Source: Prolixibacteraceae bacterium (GTDB lineage: Bacteria > Bacteroidota > Bacteroidia > Bacteroidales > Prolixibacteraceae). From it: a stretch of DNA of 44,750 nucleotides. The notes under the pieces are model-generated. The model ran no database searches, was not told where the DNA came from, and saw only the letters and a list, made by a program, of their open reading frames with translations. The first letter of the stretch is position 1, and each line of letters opens with the position of its first letter. The stretch spans positions 1 to 44,750 of the forward strand of contig JAUWAB010000030.1 of NCBI GenBank assembly GCA_030602265.1. The letters run 5' to 3'. The translations under genes and the position numbers were made by a program. Positions 1 to 7,035 of this stretch are shown in pieces.

Positions 1-6
1 CTTTTT

Positions 7-1224
7 CTAATACTTGCTTTCAAGCATAAGAAAATCTTTAATGTTCATCCATCGGATCCCTTTTCGCGATGTTTCAAAACCTTTGTCGAGCGACAATACA
101 TACTTTGGAAAGTGATCATTAATGGATTCGAGTGAGCCATACTCACGATCAATGACTTTATCACCGTTCAGAGTAGTGCATACCTGCAGGTAGATTTTAT
201 CATTTCCTTTACTTGCAATAAAATCAACTTCCTTATCCGACTGTTTTCCAACATGCACCTGATAGCCGTTTGCTTTCATTTCGAGCATAACCATGTTCTC
301 AAGAATTCCGGGTAAATATTCAGGCAAAAAGCCGGTAATTGCATTTTTAATGCCCACGTCGTTGAAGAAATATTTTTCCAGCGTTTCGAGTATTCTTTTT
401 CCTTTAATATCAAATCTTTGTACTTTTTCCACCTGCATAGCATCAACACAATAGCGAATGTAATTCTGAACCGTATCAACTGAAATTTTCAGATGCTGTG
501 ATTTCAAATAATCGCTGATGCTTTTCGAAGATGTTATATTTCCGCAATTATCAGCCAGATAGATTGAAATCTTTTCAAGCAATGATACATCACGAATATT
601 GTACCGCATAACAATATCTTTTAAAAAGATGGTATTGTAAACCGAAGTAATGTACTGGCGGATTGCAGTTTCATCACGGTTAAAAAAATGAATACCCGGG
701 AATCCGCCAAACCTCATAAAATCAGAAAAATGATCGATATTGTCCTCATCTGAACGATTCGAATTGGTCATTAACAGGTATTCCCTGAAAATAAACGTTC
801 CCATGTGGAACTCAACATAGCGGCCCGAAAGCAGGGATGCCAGTTCGGAAGATAAAAGCCGGGCATTGGAACCTGTAATGAAAATATCATATTTGTTGCT
901 GGCATAAATTGAATTCAGAGCCTTTTCCCATGCTTCAATCTCCTGAATTTCATCAATAAGCAGATAAGAGATTTTGCCATCCCGTATTGTTTTTAAGTCA
1001 ACATATCTGTGTAATTCATGGTAGCTGCGAATCTCATCAAACTCGTATAGCTCTTTATTGATGTAAATGATATGATCTTCTGCAACGCCCTGTTGATTAA
1101 GCTCATCTACTAACTGGTTCATCAATGTGGTTTTTCCGCATCGCCTTATCCCGGTTATAACTTTTATAACGGGTTTTCCTATAAACGGAAGAATGTTACT
1201 TAAATATAGATTTCGAACAACCAT
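7..1224 (-). CDS. AAA-family ATPase with DUF4143-type C-terminal domain
   Basis: A 405-residue protein with a P-loop near residue 25 (GIRRCGKTT) and a Walker B stretch (YLLIDEIQEI) near residue 88, followed by a sensor-like ITGSNA segment. The rest matches the layout of the AAA_14/DUF4143 family, whose C-terminal part has a nuclease-like core; the EVDFIAS segment near residue 333 fits that. Members are common in Bacteroidota and archaea, often strain-variable, and their role is not settled; a toxin, defence or DNA-handling role has been suggested. It is transcribed away from the peptide cassette, and an inverted repeat lies directly upstream of its start. The gene is intact, with ATG at 1222-1224 and TAG at 7-9. 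The family call is firm and the function is unknown. Confidence 0.85.
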   Translation of the reverse strand: MVVRNLYLSNILPFIGKPVIKVITGIRRCGKTTLMNQLVDELNQQGVAEDHIIYINKELYEFDEIRSYHELHRYVDLKTIRDGKISYLLIDEIQEIEAWEKALNSIYASNKYDIFITGSNARLLSSELASLLSGRYVEFHMGTFIFREYLLMTNSNRSDEDNIDHFSDFMRFGGFPGIHFFNRDETAIRQYITSVYNTIFLKDIVMRYNIRDVSLLEKISIYLADNCGNITSSKSISDYLKSQHLKISVDTVQNYIRYCVDAMQVEKVQRFDIKGKRILETLEKYFFNDVGIKNAITGFLPEYLPGILENMVMLEMKANGYQVHVGKQSDKEVDFIASKGNDKIYLQVCTTLNGDKVIDREYGSLESINDHFPKYVLSLDKGFETSRKGIRWMNIKDFLMLESKY

Positions 1225-1232
1225 TGGCTAAA

Positions 1233-1276
1233 TATAGTCGAATGAATTGTAAAAATACAAATATATTTCGACTATA
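1233..1276. promoter_or_regulatory. 10-bp inverted repeat upstream of the AAA ATPase, possible operator
   Basis: TATAGTCGAA at 1233-1242 is the exact reverse complement of TTCGACTATA at 1267-1276, with a 24-nt A+T-rich spacer. It begins 9 nt upstream of the ATPase start, where an operator or promoter would sit. No Bacteroidota promoter box is obvious here. The function is inferred from position only. Confidence 0.4.
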
Positions 1277-1321
1277 CTCTAAATAATATCAAATAAATTG
1301 TATTTTTTCGTATTTGCCCGT

Positions 1322-1550
1322 TTTCATGTGTATAAATTGTCTTGTTTTTTAATGGTCACATGGAATTTCCATGCGTAAAGTTATTCATAATGGTTTGTGT
1401 TTCTGCAATCATGGAAATTTCATCTGTATAAATTGTTTTTGTTTTGTTATGGTCAGATGGCCCCGATAGTATCGGGGCACCATGTGGAAAGTTATTCATT
1501 CCGGTTTGTGTTTTACTAAACATGGTGATTTCATGTGCTTTTCCGATCAG
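1322..1550. repeat. Two diverged tandem repeats of about 100 bp with nested palindromes
   Basis: Unit 1 starts near 1322 (TTTCATGTGTATAAATTGT) and unit 2 near 1418 (TTTCATCTGTATAAATTGT). Each continues with a T-rich run, ATGGTCA(C/G)ATGG, then AAAGTTATTCAT and GGTTTGTGTTT. A third partial start (TTTCATGTG) lies near 1529. Unit 1 holds the perfect palindrome CATGGAATTTCCATG (1359-1373). Unit 2 has the G+C-rich palindrome CCCCGATAGTATCGGGG (1461-1477) at the same place, which looks like a REP-type insertion. A 73-codon open frame crosses the repeats on the minus strand but simply translates them twice, so I do not call it a gene. The rest of 1225-1676 shows no gene I can support. Confidence 0.6.
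1461..1477. repeat. REP-like 17-bp palindrome
   Basis: CCCCGATAGTATCGGGG is a self-complementary G+C-rich block inside an A+T-rich region. It replaces the shorter palindrome present at the matching place in the neighbouring tandem unit. Similar CCCGATA...TATCGGG palindromes are, from memory, scattered in many Bacteroidota genomes. Its function is unknown. Confidence 0.5.
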
Positions 1551-1676
1551 CTCTTTGACAAAATCCTTGTCGCCCATGTAGGAATTCGTATACTGAAATC
1601 AATTCATGGAAATTAATTCCAATTAAAGATTTCGTTGCAACAGGCTTGATTGGATTTTTTTTAAAATTTGACTTCC

Positions 1677-1769
1677 GTGCTTTTTTTATGCACTCTGCGA
1701 GCCTAATTTAGCTCTTGGTTTAAGTGCACTGAACCGGGTGGATTCCGAAAAACCTGTAAAGAGTAGGAG
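1677..1769 (+). promoter_or_regulatory. Shared 93-nt leader element, copy A, upstream of the peptide precursor
   Basis: This block aligns without gaps to 19632-19724 (offset 17955); my hand count gives about 69 of 93 identical positions. The most conserved parts are GTGCTTTTTTTATGCACTC at the 5' end, a central GTGCAC (1724-1729), CCGGGTG(N)ATTCCGAAAAACC (1734-1754) and AAGAGTAGGAG (1759-1769). The start codon follows 20 nt later at 1790; in copy B it follows 21 nt later. Weaker similarity extends about 30 nt upstream. The 5' part reads SVLFLCT in the same frame that ends the HTH gene in copy B, although no HTH gene remains here. It may be a promoter or operator, an RNA leader, or the trace of a lost HTH gene plus its downstream control region. 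Confidence 0.75.
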
Positions 1770-1789
1770 AAATGTTAACACTAGTAATT

Positions 1790-2005
1790 ATGAAAAAACT
1801 GGATTACAGCAATCAGCATTTTAAAGAAATGAGCCAGATTGATTTAATGAATGTAAAGGGCGGTGGATTTTGGAGTTGGCTAATTGGAAATCTACTTTGG
1901 GAATCTGCAAAATCAGTCGCATTGGATGCCCCAGTAAGAGAAGGGTCTGTTCCACAATTGGAAATGAGTGGCGGTTATTATGTTATGCCATCTGATAATG
2001 CATAA
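1790..2005 (+). CDS. Double-glycine leader peptide, candidate bacteriocin or RiPP precursor
   Basis: A 71-residue peptide starting MKKLDYSNQHF. Its first 25 residues fit the double-glycine leader consensus read by C39 peptidases: counting back from the cleavage site, G-1, G-2, V-4, L-7, D-8, S-11 and M-12. The predicted 46-residue product starts GFWSWLIGNLLWESAK, which is hydrophobic and Trp-rich, and ends in an acidic, Gly/Tyr-rich tail (GGYYVMPSDNA). It has no cysteine, so lanthionine or disulfide chemistry is unlikely. An in-frame ATG at 1772 sits right against the AGGAGA and is not conserved in the sister leader; 1790 lines up with the start of the gene after copy B. The next gene is an E1-like enzyme. 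The nearest C39 exporter is 15 kb away in this window. The modification and activity are not known. Confidence 0.8.
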   Translation: MKKLDYSNQHFKEMSQIDLMNVKGGGFWSWLIGNLLWESAKSVALDAPVREGSVPQLEMSGGYYVMPSDNA

Positions 2006-2017
2006 AATGGCTTTTCA

Positions 2018-2043
2018 GAGTGCCTGATTGACAAAATGCACTC
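2018..2043. repeat. GAGTGC...GCACTC inverted repeat after the precursor gene
   Basis: GAGTGC (2018-2023) and GCACTC (2038-2043) form a 6-bp inverted repeat 12 nt past the precursor stop. The right arm belongs to ATGCACTC, the same octamer found in both leader elements after GTGC. The precursor gene is therefore bracketed by GTGC...ATGCACTC motifs. This may be a binding site or chance. Confidence 0.35.
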
Positions 2044-2093
2044 CGGTTTCTCTGGTTAATTATGCATTACAAGTAACTAGAACTGAAAAAAAT

Positions 2094-2125
2094 GACGGTG
2101 AGTTTATGATGGAAAACTCACCGTC
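2094..2125. other. Perfect 12-bp hairpin between precursor and E1-like gene
   Basis: GACGGTGAGTTT (2094-2105) pairs exactly with AAACTCACCGTC (2114-2125) around an 8-nt loop. No T-run follows on the plus strand, so it is not a clean forward terminator; read on the minus strand it is followed by a T-run. Between a precursor and its enzyme, such a hairpin could cut readthrough or stabilise the short precursor mRNA and so keep the precursor in excess. That role is inferred. Confidence 0.55.
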
Positions 2126-2137
2126 TCAAACCAATTA

Positions 2138-3142
2138 ATGTTTATGAAAAGATATTTGCTTAAGAATTATTACCCTGTTTATAAAATTGGACCTTTTATC
2201 GATATTGGGATAGTTGGTTCAGCTAAGTTTCTTCAGATTGATTATTGCGAACAAAATATTAGACTTGTTAGAAGAGCTCTATCGGAAGGATTTACAAAGG
2301 AGGAAATAATGCTTAGAGTTGAACTTGCCGAACTTTTAGAAAAAGGATTAATAGGTGAGTTTCAAACTTATTCCACTCTTTCAATTTCTGAAAGGCATGC
2401 CAATTTCTTTGAGTTTTTGGGAATTGAGTGGAAAGACCTGGAAGAATTTAAGGAGAAGAAAATTCTTATTTTTGGTTCGGGTGCAGCGGGGGCAACCATT
2501 ACCTATTTGTTAGCTCAGTTTGGGTATAGGAGGATTTTTGTTGTTGATAGCGATATAGTCGAAATGTCGGATATAAATAAAACCTTGATATTTAGACAGC
2601 CCGATATTAAAAGAATAAAAGTAAGCGCACTAAGACATTGTATTGAACAAAACTTTGGATTTAATATCGAGGATATTGCCTTGTCCCCGAATACTTTAAT
2701 TGAGATTTCTGATATAATTGAAAATGTAGCCCCTGATTTGGTCATTAAGGCATGTGATCCTGACTTGTCATTTCGGTACCATCTGAATCAAATATGCTTT
2801 GACAAGATGATACCTTTTGTACATATGTCATATAGTTTTGAGCGGCTTAATATTGGGCCTTTCTTTGTTCCCGGATTAACAAAGTCTGACAACGTTATCG
2901 ATCATAATTTCACTATGATGTGTGGTAAGGAGTATACGTTTCATAATCATAAAAAATTGTTTTCAGATTTACTGTGTCACCCCTCCACATCGTTTAATAT
3001 TAATATCTTAGCTGCTATCATTCTGAAAGAAATAATTTTTTTTCATTTGAATAGGTATGAATATGTCTTTAGCCTTAATCGTGAAGTTTACTTTTTCCCG
3101 CTAAGTATGAAAGTTTTATACAGATCTTTGGATGACTTGTAG
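2138..3142 (+). CDS. E1-like adenylating enzyme (ThiF/MoeB/MccB superfamily) for peptide modification
   Basis: A 334-residue protein; the start is 2138 or the in-frame ATG at 2144. Residues 1-95 form a small alpha/beta region like the peptide-binding N-terminal domains of MccB and related RiPP enzymes. A Rossmann core follows with the ATP loop GSGAAG at 113-118 and the acidic strand VVDSDIVEMSDIN at 135-147, then CDPDLSFRYHLN near 207. Family members adenylate a carboxylate, often a peptide C terminus. Two departures are visible: the usual NRQ after the acidic strand reads NKT (147-149), and the paired CxxC zinc motifs of MoeB/ThiF are absent. It follows the precursor by 132 nt and overlaps the protease gene by 11 nt. 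I infer that it acts on the upstream precursor; the reaction is unknown. Confidence 0.8.
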   Translation: MFMKRYLLKNYYPVYKIGPFIDIGIVGSAKFLQIDYCEQNIRLVRRALSEGFTKEEIMLRVELAELLEKGLIGEFQTYSTLSISERHANFFEFLGIEWKDLEEFKEKKILIFGSGAAGATITYLLAQFGYRRIFVVDSDIVEMSDINKTLIFRQPDIKRIKVSALRHCIEQNFGFNIEDIALSPNTLIEISDIIENVAPDLVIKACDPDLSFRYHLNQICFDKMIPFVHMSYSFERLNIGPFFVPGLTKSDNVIDHNFTMMCGKEYTFHNHKKLFSDLLCHPSTSFNINILAAIILKEIIFFHLNRYEYVFSLNREVYFFPLSMKVLYRSLDDL

Positions 3143-3956
3143 AATTGAATTCAATAAACCTGGAAGTCTAAGCCTTTCTTTTCTGGAGGGTTTATGGATA
3201 ATCATTGGCTATCTGATTCTTTTCAAAGGAATTATTATGGGATTAGTAGAAATGTTTATTCCGGAGAATATTTCAAGTACCCATGAATCGTTTTTATTCG
3301 TAATTCTTGAGGCGCTGGCTATTCTATTGCTGACATGCTTACTAAGAATACGGATCAGGAAAAAGTATGACCATGAATTTAACTTTGGGTTCAAATGCAC
3401 TTTCGATTTTAGGTTATTCTTCTTCCTGATGATTTCTTTTGCTGCCTATTTTATAGCGTATCGCAGTTCTTTGGGGTTAGTTATGGATAAACTTCCGCAG
3501 AGTGAACTTATAACAAGGATTCTGGATTCGAAAACACGTAATTTCGAAAATAATCCCTTACCGATGTTATTATCAATGGTACTTCTGGCTCCATTGTTCG
3601 AAGAGGTAGTTGTACGGGGAGTAATTCTTCGGGGATTCCTGAACCGGTATAGTCCGGTTTACGCGATATGGCTAAGCGGAATATTATTTGGGATATCACA
3701 TGGATATCCTCCCCAGATTATCAATGCGATCTTTCTGGGAATCATGTTGGGCTATATATATTTTTATACCAGATCTATAGTTATTTGCATTTTATTGCAC
3801 AGTTTTCTAAACGGTCTGGCTATTCATTTGTATTCTGTTCAATTTGAGTTTAATCTGTTATCATTTACCTGGAGTTTTCTCCTTTTCATTATAACATTAT
3901 GGTACTTCTTCAAGCACAAAATTCCTTCGGATGGCAAATTAATGAAGATTCCGTAG
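3132..3956 (+). CDS. CPBP-family intramembrane metalloprotease (CAAX protease type)
   Basis: A 274-residue membrane protein with about eight hydrophobic segments. The three CPBP/Abi signatures are complete: EEVVVRG at 157-163 (E157, E158, R162), FGISH at 186-190 (H190) and HSFLN at 223-227 (H223, N227). CPBP proteases are glutamate-dependent intramembrane endopeptidases related to Rce1. Beside bacteriocin genes they often act in leader processing or self-immunity. The gene starts inside the end of the E1-like gene (11-nt overlap), so translation is probably coupled. The stretch is visibly richer in A+T than the GH78 gene that follows. Whether it matures the peptide or protects the producer cannot be told from sequence. 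Confidence 0.88.
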   Translation: MTCRIEFNKPGSLSLSFLEGLWIIIGYLILFKGIIMGLVEMFIPENISSTHESFLFVILEALAILLLTCLLRIRIRKKYDHEFNFGFKCTFDFRLFFFLMISFAAYFIAYRSSLGLVMDKLPQSELITRILDSKTRNFENNPLPMLLSMVLLAPLFEEVVVRGVILRGFLNRYSPVYAIWLSGILFGISHGYPPQIINAIFLGIMLGYIYFYTRSIVICILLHSFLNGLAIHLYSVQFEFNLLSFTWSFLLFIITLWYFFKHKIPSDGKLMKIP

Positions 3957-4115
3957 GGTAATGTTTCATTTTGTATATCTCGTGATGGAACAGTGCCTGG
4001 GGAATTGTTTGTGGTCTGTAAACCCGTACAATGCAATTACCCGGGTTCAGCGATATATTTTGAACAGCTATTGTCCACCCTGAATCCACAATTTTCTTCA
4101 TTACCTTTCCCCGGT

Positions 4116-4165
4116 CTGAATCAATTCTTCTTACCAGATACTGAATCAATTCTTCCTACCTGATA
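4116..4165. repeat. 25-bp tandem duplication across the rhamnosidase stop codon
   Basis: Positions 4116-4140 and 4141-4165 are two direct copies of a 25-nt unit starting CTGAATCAATTCTTC, differing at two positions; a third partial copy (CTGAACC) follows. The GH78 stop codon (4156-4158 on the minus strand) lies inside the second copy. It looks like a recent slippage event and changes nothing upstream of the stop. Confidence 0.7.
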
Positions 4166-6852
4166 CTGAACCGATAATTGCCTGACTGCAGTTCAAAACG
4201 ATGCATACCTTTTGCCTGTTCCTTGGTCCTTATTAAGGGATTCTGCTCCGGGGATTTTCCGTTTTCCTGAATCCTGCCACCTGGCAGGTACAATGTGGCG
4301 CTGCTGTTGGCCGGAATGGTGACATGGTATTCAACCGTTTTTCCTTTCCTTTTCCAGGAAGAGACGATCTGCCCATACGGACTCTTGTGCGAAGCTTCAA
4401 AATGGTCTAATCCCTGCACAAAATTGGGTTTCAGGATGATATTTTTAAACCCGGGCTGCTGCTCATCCGGGAAAATTCCGCCTAATGCCTTGTAATACCA
4501 GGCGTTGATCTCCCCGAACATGATGTGGTTCATGGAGATGTCGCTGGAGGCATCCAACGGCCAGTTCTCGAAGAAGGTGGTGGCGCCGTTGACGATCCAC
4601 CAGCCCCACGACGGGAAGGTTTCCTGCGCGGCAACCTCATAGGCCAGTTCGGGATAGCCGTTATCGCTCAGTGCGTTGAGGATGGTTTTGGTACCCAGCA
4701 ACCCCACATCGATGTGTTTGTTGTCGGCCTCTACCCGCCGCGCCAGGTTGGCGGCCACTTTCGCCCTGACCTCTTCCGGAACGATCCCCCAGTGAAGTGC
4801 CGCACTCAGTTCGGTCTGCAGTCCGGTACCATAGATTCCCGTTTCCGAATTCAGGTATTTGCTGTTCAGGGCATCCCGGATTTTCTCCGCAAGCCGGGCA
4901 TATTTTTCCTGATCGTTGGTTTTGCCCAGAATGCCGGCGGCCTTCGACAGGATCATGGCATCCACATAAAAATAGAGGGAGGAGGTAAATTCCTTGGGAG
5001 CCACCGATTTAACCGGTACCCAGTCGCCCAGGCCCCAGTCGGTGATGCCCGACGGATAGTTCTCGTCGATGTAATCCACATACCGTTGGATGTTGTCGTA
5101 ACAAAGTTCCAGCAGCCTGGAATCGCCGTAAAACAGGTAGATGTTCCATGGAATGATGGCGATGGTGCTGGTCCAGTCGGGACCGTTTGCCCACTGGTAC
5201 CCCCAGCCGTTCGAAGGGATGATGGCGGGCAGTACCCCGTTGGGCTGCTGCTCGTCTCTGTGGTCGGCCAGCCACTTCTCGTAAATGGTTATCCCGTCGT
5301 AATTGTATAAACCGGTCTCGATGGCAATGTGGGCATCACCGGTCCAGCCGTTTTTCTCGCGCTGCGGACAGTCGGTCGGAAACCCGAACAGGTTCGACAG
5401 ATAGGAGGCATTGGCTGCCGCCCAGGTCTTGTTCAGGGTGGGATTCGAGGAGTGGATGTTCCCTGTCTGCGGTACGTCGCTGTGCATGAAAAATGCGGTA
5501 AGGTTTTCCTTGCTCATGTTCAGCGCTTTGTCGGAGGTCCCCTCCACATACTGGAAGCCCTTGTAGTTGAAGCGGGGCATAAAGGTTTCCGCTCCTTTGC
5601 CGGAAAGGATATAAATGTCGGTCTGGAACGGATCGGTATCATCGGTTGGCCGGTAGTGCACATCGATGTTCGACATGTCGGCATAGCCGTTGTCATAGAT
5701 GCGTTCGGCGTGTTTCAGCCGGATGGTGGTTCCTTCTTCCCCGGTGACCGCCAGCCGGGTTACCCCCGCCATGTTCCGGCCAAAATCAAACATCCAGGTC
5801 AGGCTGTCGAGCCTCCGCATGGATACCGCCGGAATTTCCGTAACGTGCCGGATAGGGTGGAGGACCTGGGCAGTGATGTTCTGCGAGGGGGCGCCGGTAG
5901 GCATGGCATTCCGCCATCTGGAATGGTCAAATCCGGGCTTGTCCCAGCCGGGCTGTTCCCTGCGGGCGTCGTAATGTTCCGCGGTATAGATGCTGTTGAA
6001 GATCACCGGACTGAGGGCTGTCTTCCAGTCGGGGCCCGTGGTGATGGTTTCGGTGGTGCCGTCTTCATAGGTCACGCGCAGGTCCATGCAGAACTTTGGC
6101 CTGGCACGCCACGGGGCCTTGTCGAAGTACCAGACTGCCGTCGACTGATGGTTGTACCAGCCGTTACCCAGCAACACGCCAATGGCATTTCCGCCCTGCC
6201 GGAGGTGGCCGGTAACGTCATAAGTGACGTAAAGGTTGCGCCGGTCGAACCGGGTGTACATCGGATCGAGCTGGTGATCGCCAACCCGTTCCCCGTTAAC
6301 GGTCAGTTCATACAATCCGGCTACGGCAATGTAGGCACGGGCTGTTTTTATCTTTTTATCTGCAGTAAATTCTTTCCGGAAAAACGGCGCAGGTTTCAGG
6401 TTGAAGTCGTGGGTGTCGGTAATCCACTGGCCTTTCCAGTTGTGATGGTGCATCATACCGGTTTCGAACCAGGCCACGGGCGACCAGTCCGACCAGTTTC
6501 CGCTGCCGTCCTGCACCCTGACCCTCCAGAAGTAGCGGGTGAAGGGCTGAAGCGCTTCTCCTTTGTACACTGCCGGTACGACCGTCGACTGAATTACTCC
6601 TGAGTCCCATTGGTTTCCTTTGCCGGTAATTACATCAGCCTCACGGGTGTCCACGACTATCTGGTAACTACTTTGTGCAGTACCGGACAGGTCCGTCCGG
6701 AGCTGCCAGGTAAACCGTGGGTTCGGTTCATCAATCCCCAGTGGATTCTCAAGATACTCACATCTCAGGTTAACTACAGAGATTTGGGAAGTGCCAGAAA
6801 AAGCAGCAATCAGTAAAATGACCAATATGGCGAAGGACCGGATTCTGTTCAT
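4156..6852 (-). CDS. Secreted alpha-L-rhamnosidase, GH78
   Basis: An 898-residue protein with an N-terminal signal peptide (about residues 1-22). Next come the fibronectin-like and concanavalin-like domains typical of bacterial rhamnosidases, an (alpha/alpha)6 barrel and a C-terminal beta-sandwich. The family motif DCPQREKNGWTGDAH includes the expected catalytic acid at E499. GH78 enzymes release terminal alpha-L-rhamnose from plant or microbial glycans. The signal peptide places it in the periplasm or outside. It has visibly higher G+C than the peptide cassette next to it. A perfect hairpin terminator separates it from the upstream MFS gene, so it should have its own promoter, which I could not identify. 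No susCD pair or regulator flanks it. The substrate linkage is not predictable here. Confidence 0.93.
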   Translation of the reverse strand: MNRIRSFAILVILLIAAFSGTSQISVVNLRCEYLENPLGIDEPNPRFTWQLRTDLSGTAQSSYQIVVDTREADVITGKGNQWDSGVIQSTVVPAVYKGEALQPFTRYFWRVRVQDGSGNWSDWSPVAWFETGMMHHHNWKGQWITDTHDFNLKPAPFFRKEFTADKKIKTARAYIAVAGLYELTVNGERVGDHQLDPMYTRFDRRNLYVTYDVTGHLRQGGNAIGVLLGNGWYNHQSTAVWYFDKAPWRARPKFCMDLRVTYEDGTTETITTGPDWKTALSPVIFNSIYTAEHYDARREQPGWDKPGFDHSRWRNAMPTGAPSQNITAQVLHPIRHVTEIPAVSMRRLDSLTWMFDFGRNMAGVTRLAVTGEEGTTIRLKHAERIYDNGYADMSNIDVHYRPTDDTDPFQTDIYILSGKGAETFMPRFNYKGFQYVEGTSDKALNMSKENLTAFFMHSDVPQTGNIHSSNPTLNKTWAAANASYLSNLFGFPTDCPQREKNGWTGDAHIAIETGLYNYDGITIYEKWLADHRDEQQPNGVLPAIIPSNGWGYQWANGPDWTSTIAIIPWNIYLFYGDSRLLELCYDNIQRYVDYIDENYPSGITDWGLGDWVPVKSVAPKEFTSSLYFYVDAMILSKAAGILGKTNDQEKYARLAEKIRDALNSKYLNSETGIYGTGLQTELSAALHWGIVPEEVRAKVAANLARRVEADNKHIDVGLLGTKTILNALSDNGYPELAYEVAAQETFPSWGWWIVNGATTFFENWPLDASSDISMNHIMFGEINAWYYKALGGIFPDEQQPGFKNIILKPNFVQGLDHFEASHKSPYGQIVSSWKRKGKTVEYHVTIPANSSATLYLPGGRIQENGKSPEQNPLIRTKEQAKGMHRFELQSGNYRFSIR

Positions 6853-6921
6853 AACGGATAATTCTGTTCAGTAAAATGCAATAATAATAAAAAATAGGTA
6901 TCCGGGCATTAACAAAGGGGT

Positions 6922-6960
6922 AAAACCATAAGGCGGAATAGCTTTCCGCCTTATGGTTTT
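6922..6960 (-). terminator. Strong terminator after the MFS gene
   Basis: A perfect 17-bp inverted repeat with a 5-nt loop (6922-6938 pairs with 6944-6960). The core is CATAAGGCGGAA and the ends are A-rich and T-rich, so it can work in both directions. It lies 75 nt past the MFS stop and 70 nt before the rhamnosidase start. Confidence 0.85.
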
Positions 6961-7035
6961 CGGATTTTTCCTGTAACCTGACCGTCTGACCTTTCGGGAA
7001 TTCAATGCCGGTCGAATGGGTAGTTTCAGGATTGG

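Noticed and set aside
1356-1577. A 73-codon open frame on the minus strand
   Set aside because: It only translates the tandem DNA repeat twice (ISMIAETQTIMNNFTHG and ITMFSKTQTGMNNFPHG), with a palindrome in the middle; no family or start signal supports it.
1772-1789. An earlier in-frame ATG for the GG peptide (adds MLTLVI)
   Set aside because: It directly follows AGGAGA with no room for a ribosome, it is not conserved in the sister leader, and the ATG at 1790 aligns with the start used after copy B.
1790-2005. Lanthipeptide or lasso peptide precursor
   Set aside because: The core has no Cys, and no LanM/LanB/LanC or asparagine-synthetase-like lasso cyclase is present in the window.
2138-3142. 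A molybdopterin or thiamine biosynthesis role (MoeB or ThiF proper)
   Set aside because: There are no CxxC zinc pairs, no MoaD/ThiS partner and no other cofactor genes nearby; the neighbours are a GG peptide and a CPBP protease.
3910-4149. A 79-codon minus-strand frame between the CPBP and rhamnosidase genes
   Set aside because: It overlaps the end of the CPBP gene and the 25-bp duplication, has no recognisable domain, and may at most be a scrap of old coding sequence.
4525-6603. Long open frames on the plus strand opposite the rhamnosidase (261 and 424 codons)
   Set aside because: They are antisense shadows of a high-G+C GH78 gene with intact signal peptide and catalytic motif, and their products are rich in Gly, Arg, Val and Pro without domains.
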